Source: Owenia fusiformis
Lineage: Eukaryota; Annelida; Polychaeta; Sabellida; Oweniidae
Length of the DNA: 64,000 bases
Direction: 5' to 3'
Assembly: GCA_903813345.2 (NCBI GenBank)
Contig: CAIIXF020000001.1
Span: forward strand, 22,031,915 to 22,095,914
In this document: piece by piece, positions 23,901-35,900 of the stretch
Layout of the letters: each line of letters begins with the position of its first letter
Position numbering within the stretch: position 1 is the first letter of the stretch
Translations under genes and position numbers: made by a program
Notes under the pieces: model-generated
Seen by the model: the letters and a program-made list of their open reading frames with translations, nothing else
Told to the model about the DNA's origin: nothing
The model's database searches: none

Positions 23901-26900
23901 AGAGTACAATTGAGATGGTACATCACATCAGGGCCATCTTTGATATCCAAATGAATATGTTCCAAAATTAATTATTCATTTTGGCAGCCATTTTGGTTGC
24001 CATCCTGAATATCCAAATAAAAGAATTATTTGATGACTTAAAGTTCTCAACCATTTAAACCTAGCCATTGACTTAAAATTATCGACCTCTGAAACCTAGA
24101 CATGGTCTCCAAAATCACTTTGTAATTGTTCATTGAGCTTATATAAATGGTAACTTATTCATTTTGGCATCCATCTTGGATTTCCCTTCAAGTTATTCTT
24201 TGAAAACTAAGACAATAAAATTATTGATCCCCAAACCCTTTCATGATCTACAAAACTACATTTTAGCTATTCTTTGAGCTTACATTAATAGTTACATGTT
24301 CGTTTCGGCACCCATATTGGCGGCCATTTTGGTTTTCTATGAAAAGTAATTATTTGATTACTTAGACTAAAATGAAGCATAAGTGAAATCATTAACCTCT
24401 AAACCCTTTCATGATCTATAAAATTGCTTTTTATCTGTTCTTTGAGCATGTATCAATACATGTAGTTACATATTCCATTTGGCACCTATTTTGGCGGCCA
24501 TCTTGGATTTACATATAAGGTAATCCTTTGATGACATAGATTTAGACATGAATAAAATCCTTAGGCTTGAAAACCTCTTCTAAAACTCTTCAAAATCATT
24601 TTGAAACGTTTTAGCTTGTATCATTAGTTACATATTTGTTTTTGAACCAAAATTGGTGGCCATCTTGGATTTTCGTATGAATTTATGTTTTGATGACTTG
24701 GATTTATGCATAAATTGAATCAGTGACTCCTAAAACCCAGAATTAGACCCTAAAATTACTGATTTTGCTTCTCAGTATGCTTAGATATAACTTCTTTCAT
24801 TTGGTAGCAAGCGCACCGGCAGCCATTTTGAAAAATGGGTAAAAACACCCATTTAGCTGCCACTTCTGCAATGCTATCACATATTTTCTTACTCTAGGGG
24901 TGTACACCTTCCCAAAAATCACCATGGCCATTATTCCCCTGATTTGGTACCGACCAACCCCCCAGGCTGATCGCCTACTACGAGAGGTTTGCAAATGCAA
25001 TAATATTATAAAAATTGAGACTGTTCAATGCTTTGTTGGTGAAATACATCATAAGTTAATTGTTGCTTGCCTTAAACCAAAACAGAAGGTCAAGATTTAA
25101 GGCTAGGACATAATCAACGATTGTTTTAGCACACAAAAAGCACACAAAGTCAAAACAACCGTTCATCTGCATGCTGTAAAGTGTAGAATGACTTTTTTCC
25201 GTTTTGATTAGCCGAAATGTGATATATCATGCTTAATGAATACACAATGCATCCATATCAAACTCTCATATCCATACCCAATTATAGTTCGACTTGTTGA
25301 TGGAAGAGACGAAACAGAGGGCAGGGTCGAAATGAGTTACTATGGTACCTGGGGTACTATATGTGACGACTCTTGGGATGACAACGATGCCAAGGTCGTA
25401 TGTCAACAGCTGGGTTTATACCAGACCCATGGCAAAGCATATAGCATGAGGGCCGCCTATTTTGGCGAGGGCCAAGGTACCTAATTTAATAATTTCCTCC
25501 TATGAAAATATACATGTGAATGTGCAAGGGGCATCCATGTACAGGATCACCAGAGACTGATCGATGGAAATATCTTAAAAATATTCAAAGATCACTGAAT
25601 TCAACAATTTGCATTCGAATTGTTCACACTTGTCATAATAATGTTATACGTGGTTTTTGCCACCTATTAATGATTAATTTAATGTTTGAATTGTTTGGCT
25701 GTATAATATGAAATGCTTGGCTGTGACATGAAAATGCTTGGCTGTGAGAGATATTTAGATCGTCTAGTCTTACCGTACTCGCAAATATGAATAACGAATA
25801 TAAGTTACATAATACAATTACTTTATTATTGTGTAACCTTTAATCAACTGTGAACGTGTAAACAATAATATGTACGTTAAACCATTTCACTTTCGTTTAC
25901 CTCGAATACAATGCTATATGTCTGTCAGACCAATGTTAAATTCGGCATCCTCGATTACCTAGTTTTCTCCATTTCCTTTCCTCGGCTCCTTGACTTATTT
26001 TCCGACATCATGACGATTGTAAGTTTTCAGATTCTTTTCCGCTATCTTCCCACCATCTTTCCACTATCATTTTCTTCACCCTGATCTTACATTCATTCAC
26101 AACTTATATACCATTTGAAACGTTAACAAGACGCATCTCATCATTGACTCTGATTGGTTACTTATTACATAGAGTTCTAAAGATAGAAATGATGTCATTG
26201 TCAGGATAATGCAAGAACAGACAAACGTTGGACCTTCGTCATGCACCTGGCTATAATTGATTACTGGAAAGCTGATTTACATATTTAGATCCAGTCATAT
26301 CAGGAGCATGTTTATAAACAGAACTGACCTCAGGATGTACCTAATAAATCTTGAGCTGTCAGCATTGTGAAATACTGTTCTCAACACTAACATGAATTGA
26401 ACCTACTTTACATTCTTCCTTTGCAGTGCCTCACGTATTTATGAATAATGTTGCTTGTGATGGGATTGAAGATAAAATAGATGAGTGTGGTCTTGTCAGG
26501 TCTGTGGGAAACTGCCTTAAAAGTAAAGACGCATCAGTGTCATGTTTGAGAGAACCTGTTCAAAGTAAGTAACCATATCCTGATATCGTGGACAAAGAAT
26601 TAGAAAACCACTGAGTCACGTGGAATAATCTACTTGTTAAGGGCTTTTTTACCAATTAACTGTACCGAAATTGTGTAAACAGATGTTATTTCCTCTTATA
26701 ACGATATGATGTTGAAAGGAGCACGTAGGTTATCGCAAACAATTTCAAACGATTCTAACTTGAATTATGAATATTTTCTGATCATGAACATGGATGTATC
26801 TTTTAGATCCATTCATTATCTTCAAGAAAAGTATATATAATGATAATTTAGTTAATCAGACCTAAGTGATATTGAAGGGGCAATGGACCAATCAACATAC

Positions 26901-29900
26901 TTTTTCAAAAATGTTGACCTAATTTTCACCAAAAATGCAACCTATTATTATATTGTTGAATGCATAATTAGAATGTGCTTTGAGACATGTTCAAAATCCT
27001 AAAAGGAAAATTTGATTGCTCCAGGGACTTTAAAGATATTCAATTTGGATGACCAAAATGAACTGAAACAAATGGATAGCATGAGATTTTTCAATGGAGA
27101 AATAACATGGGGAACTCTTATCTTAATGCAATTAAGTTTTTCTTTCAAGAACTGTTTGATACATCAAAATAAAGAATAGTAATGCATTAAACATTGTAAA
27201 AAATGATTGCATTTTTGGTGAAAATGGGGTCAACATCTTCAAAATGGGGTAAAAAAGTGTGTTGATGGGTTAATTGCTAGTTAAATATCTCCGAGTTTGT
27301 TTGAATTTATTATTACTGTGCATAATTTTCATTGAGATAATGAATTGATCTAAAAGATAAACTTGTCTTCATTGTCAGAAAATAGTCATAATCCAAGATA
27401 TAACCTTCTGAAATTGTTTGCGATAACCCACGTGCTCCTTTCTAAATGTTATGCCAAAAGACAAAGCAAATAATAAATAAATAAATACTTCCTGTAGATA
27501 GGGTGAGACTAGTAGGAGGGTCAGAGTACGCTGGTAGGGTAGAGATTTACCATAAACTTAAGTGGGGAACTGTTAAGAATAGCGACAAACCATTCGGAAT
27601 CGACCAACATGCTTCAGCAAATTACTTCGAAAGAGTCATATGTAGACAGCTTGGTTTAACAACAGCGTTGGAGAGTGCTGTCAGGTACTATCGTATGCAT
27701 TCGTTCAATTTCGCTTCTTAAAACTAGATTTAGCGCGCAGGGTAGTTATCATGAAACTACTCAATTCATATCAGTAACTGTGACGTTTACGACCAGGTCA
27801 TTCATATTTGTTTTATATTAATGTTCATATGACCCATTTCTATTTGCTAAAGATACCGTGGATCCCCGTTCGGTTACGGATCAGATAGATCCTTACAGTA
27901 CATCAAATGTTACGGAAATGAATCCACGATTGACGACTGTGTACTTGAATGGACGTCCAACCTCTATTGGCGTGCACCAGGTTGGTTCCATTGGTCAGAC
28001 GCATCAGTGTCCTGCAAACCACATCCTTTAGAAGGTAAGACGTCCACGTCCATAATGTTATGTTCGAACATACATTTAAGTAGCTACTATAGTAGTATAT
28101 GATCTCTGTAAAAAACGTTGTATTTGACAATGTCTGAACTTGTGTTTTGAGGGAGGGGCGAAAACCAGTCATCCTTGCCTATAGGAAAATGAGCTAACTT
28201 TTTTTTAGAACAGTGATATTAGCGTGTTCACTGGTGATCCACTCGATTACGCTGGTTACCAAAACGAACCGTTTTGGTAACAAAATGTCGGAACATCCGG
28301 AAGGTACGATTTTTCTCGTTTCCTTATTTTACACGTTGTAGGCAGAATTCCAACGACATTTTTTAACACAAACGTGTATCAGTATCATATGTTTAAGAAA
28401 GTGTACATATTCGCGAACAAATAGTTCAGAAGACAACAGAATCGTCGATTTACTTCCTCACTTAAGTTACATAAACGGTTTGGGTTAAAAGTGCAGATCT
28501 TAACTGTTTTTCGAAAAACCGTTTATGTAACTTAAGTGAGGAAGTAAATCGACGATTCTGTTGTCCTCTGAGCCAATTTATTGCAAACATGTACATTTTC
28601 TAAAACATATCATACTGATGCACGTTGTGAGAAGAAACGTCGTGGGGATTCTGCCTACAACGCGTGAAATAAGGAAAAAAGAAAAATCGTGCCTTCGACG
28701 TTCCGACATTTTGTTACCAAAACGGTTCGTTTTGGTAACCAGCGTAATCGAGTGGATCACCAGTGGTGTTTTTATTTCATTTAATTAGTGAGACTTGCTG
28801 ATGGTGCCACGGCATCACAAGGTCGCCTTGAGGTTAACTTTAATGGTATTTGGGGAACCGTTTGTGATGATTTGGTAACTCCAACTGATGCTAGAGTTGT
28901 ATGTAAGATGCTTGGATACAACGACGGCAGAGGTATTGTCGTACCAAGGGGAACTTTCCCTCCAGGTAAACAAGAATCATCAATATATTTGTTTCTCATG
29001 TTTCAGAGAATTTCATCATTCCCTAATGCATAACAATATTGTCTAAACTCTGGTTCATCAGATGGTTTTGCAAGATATCTTGATAGGGAAGATCACCGAT
29101 AGCAAAATTAATGTTCCTATTAAGGCATATGCTTCAGTCTTGCACTTGGTCTAATATCCAAAAACCGTTGTTTAACTTGATGTGTCACCCTGCTGTCTCA
29201 ATTGATACAAAAACTATGAATTTCTTTACAAGGAGACGGTCTTCGAACTTGGATCTCGGCGTTGATGTGTGGGCCATCTGACACGATCATCGATAACTGT
29301 GACAGAAATAAATTAAAATTTGGCAAGAGATGGGCATGTGACCATTCTGAAGATGTCGGTATAGACTGTGACCCGCCAACATCGAAAGGTGATCGGTTCA
29401 AATTACATAGTAGCCGAGACAACACAAGTCCCAAGTCTGTATATTTTTTCTCATTTCTCCACTTTTAAAAGTTAAGTCACCACATTTTGCATGCACATTC
29501 CTTGGAGAAATCCTAACATAGAATTTTATTGGTTTTGATTATAATTTATTTGTTAAATATAGGGAAACATTTGATTTTGACTGGTCTATAATCAAAATTT
29601 TCCATTTTGTGTAACAAATGCAACATTTTGACATTATTAATAAAACTCCAAGTTATAAATGACAGATATAATATGGTGACTCTAATCTTATTGACAATAA
29701 CTAATTAACTATCACTAGTTAATTTTTGCCAGTCATCAGATCATGCAATGGAAGTGTACCTCAATAAGAAATGCATTCATTGATTGTGGCAAGTAGTGAA
29801 TTGTCAAAAGAATGTTGGAGTTGCACCATTATTTTGCTGCATTTTGGTGCTTCTTTTTCCATTAAGGTCGTTTTGGTACCACTGTGATGTCATAATATAT

Positions 29901-32900
29901 AATTTGATGTCATAATATGGGTACCAAATTGAATCACACATTACAAGCTTTAGGATGATACCAAATATGCCATCATTCATTTGATTAAAATGGTAACTGG
30001 AATAAGCTCAAAAGGTATGCCACTCCCCTATCCCATCCATTTTTCAGGTCATTGAAACATGCCAAAATCTCAAATAGTGCAGGCATCTTCATGGGTCGTT
30101 TTTGGCCCCGTTTTATTTAAAATATCATGTTTCTGCATGTCATTTTTCTCGGAAATGTCTCAACTACCTAAAACAGTTACATTTGTGCTGAATAAGAAAA
30201 CATTTGGTCATTTTCGAGTTATTACATCAAAAGTAGAGACTTTTATTAATTTTATCAAAATGTTGCATTTGTTACAAAATGGCAAATTTTTGTTATCGGC
30301 CAATCAAAATCAAATGTTTCCCTATTTTTAACAAATAAATTATAATCAAAACTAATGAAATTCTATGTTAGGATTCCTCCAAGGAATGTGCATGCAAAAT
30401 ATGGTGACTTAACTTTTAAAAGTTAAATATGTAAGTGTAAGTTGAACAAACCAGAATTGAAGTTCCAATTTTACTTGTATTTTTATAGTGTAAAATCGGT
30501 CTTAGTGAACACCCCCTCTCTAGTTACCATCGCTGTAGTGGACACTTACCAACACTGAACATTATTTTCTTGGCAAAAAATGTTCAATTTACAGACAGAG
30601 TATCGATTGTTTTAATATTTTCCAAACTACATTAAAAATATGTTTGACATCAGATCTTAAAAGGGGGATGTTAGATGTGTGTTACCCATGCAATGAAATA
30701 ATATTAATATGCATATACCATTTGTCTAATATTTTGTATCCTCCAACACACTGGTTAAATTAACATTGCTGGTGCATCATTTGTTTAAGATTTCGCCAGA
30801 AAGTGCCTTTAAGGATTACCTCTTAAATGACAGACAAACACCAAACAAAATATTGTTATTTTTGTACCTGGATCTAGGTTTTGCTGTCCAATATTTGGTA
30901 TATATATTATTTGGGGCACTTAAAAAAAAATCACATTTTCTGAGCTATATGTTGACGAGACATTTTTATACAACTCATATTCAAGATACAATACCTATAT
31001 TGCTAGATCATAACGAGAACATTTTTTGAATCTGTAGTTCTCATGCGATATCTAAGGGGGGGGGGCTATCTACCAACTGTGTTTACAAGAATAACAGATT
31101 GCGTGATCTCTGTGTTGCAGAGTTGTGGAGGCTGGCCGGTGCAGGGGAAGGTGCCGGTGTGTTGCAATACAACAACAATGGCATATGGGGAATATTTACG
31201 ATGTTCAGTACTAGTACAAAGGCTTCACTCGCCCCCCTTATTTGCGAATATTTTGGGTATGATCGCAAAAATGCAAAGGCACTGCGAGATTATGAATACT
31301 ACGATTCCAGCAAAGGATTCCCTGTTATTTCGAACCAAATCAGATGTTCAGCCCCTAGGATTTCACTACGTGATTGCAAACCATCTCTTAGGACACCTTC
31401 ATACAAAGTAGCACATAGGAATATGCTTATCGTGTCATGCGTGCCAGAGACAGAACCGGAGGATACAAGAAGTATATTGTTCTTTTTTGTGTATTTACTC
31501 TCTCCATTCCTCTAGTTTATAATTTCTTTCTTATTAGAATTGATATTGACATTTGTTTGAAATGATGCACAAGTCTATATCGAGCTAATAAAAATCAAAA
31601 TTAAACAAAGAACACATCATCTTAACGCCATCTTTATTATTCAATCAGCGTAATAATCCGGAGCCCAGAAAACACTACTGTACATTGTACCACGATATTA
31701 TTATGCCACCACCCCAAGTGATAACATATCTCCAACTTTTTTGTGACGGCGTTAGGCGTCTGTGATCGAAGATCGGCGCGTGCAACAAATGGCCGGTGGT
31801 GACATTTTGCATGTTAATTCCACGTTCATTCGTATTTCAGTTCGACTAGTTGGTGGTGAAGATGATACTGAAGGTATGGTGCAAGTGAGGGGTAGGGGTA
31901 TATGGGTAGGGATTGGAGATTCTCCTACTAGTCATTTTAACGACAATCACGCTGCAGTAATTTGTCGACAATTGGGCTTCAACGATACATCAAATGCTGC
32001 TTCATTAAAAGGTACTTTGTTTCTGTGCGTATCTATTTAGGCTACTGAATGCAAATGTGATCTTAACCCTATAATGACTAATAAATGCATGTTTTCAGCT
32101 AGTACAATAGATCATGTTTATATTTAAATGTCTTTCATTACTTTGATAAAAATACGATTATTTGTCCTAGACTTGACGTGTGTTTCATTTCAAACTTTTC
32201 AGAATCCTACTTTTCTAAAATGGATGATCCAATAGTGTTACGGATTAAAGATAAGTTTTGTTCCCTGGAAACAAACATGGATATCAGGAGATGTACATAT
32301 CCTGCCTGGTTCATAGATACATTTCCAACTATGGATACTGCGGCTGTATCGTGTACAAAACCAAAACGCGGTAAATTTTCGTTATTTGAATCATTTACAC
32401 CGATAATGAGATTGTTTTCAGGACTGGCATGTCCTTCATCGACATGGGTTATTTTGCCATAGTAGTGTTTTCTGTCAATTCATATATTTACATGAATATA
32501 ACTGCTTCTCATACATTATACAGGGTTAACAAATTGATACCTATAAATTACGTTTTCAATTAAGTTTTTGCTCCTCTGTATTAAATCCATTTTGTTTAGA
32601 AACGTTAAGACTTAGCGGGGGTTCTGATTCGTTCGGTAGATTGGAAGTGTTCTACAAGGGAGAGTGGGGGACAATCTGTGCTTCAAACTGGAGGCAACAA
32701 CATTCCATCATTGCGTGCAGACAACTTGGCTTTGGCAGCACCTATGCACATAAAATACCTTCAGGTACCTTTGCAGGCAACATTAGGGAGGTCAAGATAA
32801 ACGTTTTTAAAAAATTGTACGTAAACGTAGAATAATGGTCCCCTGTGCGTTAGTTCTCCCATTTGTTCTGTTCAGCTGTACCTGTGTTGCTGATTGCGTA

Positions 32901-35900
32901 TAATGGTTTATCCCATACTTGGACGTGTTACGGGTACATAAAGCCGGTTTATAAAAACTTATATTTTCATCAGCGGGCAGATATAGCTTTACGTCCCGCT
33001 TCGAGCGGGCAGATATACTATATCTGCCCGCTACGTCATAATCGCTGTTCCCGTATTGGTTCTTTTTTGTAACGTTCGCATACTGTAAACGCGACAATGG
33101 AGAAAAAACGCAGACAATCTCGACCTGTTTGATGCTTTAAAGAAGGGAAGGAGCAGTATACCCCGTTAATAATCAAAGATTTGAGCAGGAAAAGAAACAA
33201 GAATACAAAACATGAATATTTAAAAATAATTCCACGATTGGTTGCAAAGTTTCTGAACTTTGGCCAATTGAACAATGTGATTGGTATGGGATAAACAGAT
33301 CATCCTATAGTCGGTTCAGGATATTTGGATTATCCCTTGGCCAATATAATATATCTACCCTCGGGGCCTACGGCCCTCGGGCAGATATATTATATTGGCC
33401 TCGGGATAATCCCAATATCCTGAACCTCATATAAGATAATCTCTATATACGGAAAATAATTGTAGTGACGTCCCTGGAAAGATGAAATGAGAGCGGAACA
33501 GTAACCTCGTTTGTCGAAATATTGCATACTCGTACAGGTTCTCTTTAAAACGTATAACTTAACCCCCCTAGCATTGCTCTGGACAGTTTTGTTCCGTATT
33601 TATTCGGAACAACATTTCAAGTAAATTGTTTCCATCAACATTTCCATTTTCTTGACACCATCACAATATATATATTTATACTAAAATGTACAATTTATAC
33701 TAAAATATACAATACAATACAAGTGGTGACATATATTGTTAAAGTCTCCCACTCTTTTGTGAACGGTACTAGGTGGTCGAATTTGGCGGTATCAAATGGA
33801 AGGTGGTGACATTTTGCATGTTAACGCCTTGTTAAATTATTCATAATTACTATCATCTACTGACAAATGCAAGTGTTTACCGTTTACACTATAGGAACAT
33901 CAAGAAGAGAAAACGTGCCAGATAGAATATGGTTGCATAATTTAGCATGTACTGGGTCTGAGAAAAGACTGGAAGGATGTCGACATAATGGTTGGGGATT
34001 TGCTCCTTGTGAGCATGCGGAGGATGTTGAGATTACATGCGAAGAAATTTTGGAAGAAGGTACGATAACTTACTACAAAATATTGTATTATGTAGTCCCA
34101 TTATAGTATCACCTTCATCCTTTGATATCACGATAGCAGTCCTATACCGGTCTCTTTTACTTATCTTGATTCCTATTATGATTCAAGATCAGATCTAGGT
34201 AAAAAGTACCGACTTGGGGCAAGGCTATCCTTTACCAACAGTGCCGGGTTCCTTTAAATTTAAAACGTTTTTACACATTTATTAGTTCGACTCGTGGATG
34301 GTATCGGTCCTTACACTGGTCGATTGGAGGTAAAACATGTGGGCGAATGGAAGTCTGTATGTACCTACATGAGATGGGATAGTAAAAACGATTCGAAAAC
34401 TGTGTGCAATCAACTAGGCTACAAAACTAATGACCCAAACTTTATATACGCTGCGCATAACGGTAGGTTTATAGAATTCTGAAATGTGTACCATTATTAT
34501 CGTAAATTATTTCCGTTGATTTTGTATCCAAACTTTATTTACGCTGCGCATAATGGTTTGTAGTTCATTTATGTGCCCTTCTCTCATTTTCATCAGGCAT
34601 ATCTTTTTCATCGATGCTATGACAAGTAAGCTTAAAGTCAAATGGAGTGCAAAAATAGGTTTTTACCATTTCAGAAAAGATCCGCATGGGAACCGATGAC
34701 GAATTTTCCATGGTGCGAAGTAGGTTGACTTGCGATGGGACAGAAGATAATCTTGGGCGATGTGGTCATCAGCATGGATTCCTTTCCTTTGTTCCTGTAA
34801 CACCGGCTAGTCTCGGAAGTGCTTTGTATAATTGGTGCGTTCACGAAGACAACTCTGTGTGGATCTACTGCCCAACTGATACGCCACGTACGTTTCTTTA
34901 ATGTGATTTTTGTACATTTATACATGGTCATCCTTATTGGTGGTAGTTAAAAACATAACGCCACTCTGTGCAAGCAATACCAACCAGAGCCCTCATTATC
35001 CGGTCAGCGCTAAATTAGCGTTGCGATTTGCGTTGCGCTTGCGAATCAACATTATTCGCAAGCGCAAATCATGGTTTGCGTCGTATTACGCGCTTCACGC
35101 AAACGCAGACGCAACGCAGACGCAACAGTATGCTAATCGCAAATAAATTGGAAACGCGGGAAATTTAAACTTAGAGCTCAAAATAGATATCGATTTTTTA
35201 ATGTCTATGTATGTTTACGCCAGTGCGGATGTGTCAATCCCATACTTGGACGTGTTATAGGTACATAAAGCTGGTTTGTAATTAGAGGTTATGTCACTAT
35301 GACGTGAAATATGCCTGAGTTCTCCCAATATAGGCCGACCTTGGGAGGCTCTATATTTGGGCAAGAACGAAGGCATATTTCACGTCATAGTGACATAACT
35401 GATGTATTACATGCCTTTGTTCCCATGGTTACTTTGTATCAATGACGTGACGTCATGATATTATCATGGTTATTAAAGAAATCTAATATCAAAACGAGGT
35501 AAGCGGGCTATATCGGGGTAATCGGGCAATATCGGTGGATATAGCTCGCTAACTTTCCCATTGACTTCCATACAAATGCTTCGCTAGGTATGTAATACAA
35601 ACTTTTATTCCATACTTAGTAGTGTTATAGGTATATAACATGCGGGAATATAACTGATATGTGACGTGAGCGGGAGACATATATATCTACTGAGCCAGGG
35701 GACTTTGCTATTATTCCTAACAATCTACTAAGTATAGAATAAATCAGTTATTAAATGCTCGATTTTTGATACAGGGTATATCCCTCGGTAAATACAATAT
35801 ATCAACCCTCGGTCCCTACGGTCCCTCGGGTTGATATATTGTATTTCCCTCAGATATACCCTGTATCAAAAACCTCCCATTAAATAACCTCTATATATTT

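Larger units (their letters stand above)
22243..24990. mobile_element. Large imperfect foldback element in intron A-B, rich in 'aaatggccgcc' motifs
   Basis: About 250 bp at 22260-22510 is mirrored at 24725-24975: both arms share ggtacca, agtaagaaa, tggcagctaaatgg, cccatttttcaaaatggc and aaagaagttatat. Between them, many copies of aaaatggc(c/t)g and ccatcttggat alternate in opposite orientations on either side of a centre near 23500. The arms encode mirror 66-codon frames that are repeat by-products. It accounts for most of the 3.1 kb intron, against 546 bp in the first gene. Confidence 0.7.

Noticed and set aside
30766-31029. An 87-codon frame in intron D-E of the second SRCR gene
   Set aside because: It has no counterpart in the first gene, no splice support and AT-rich composition.
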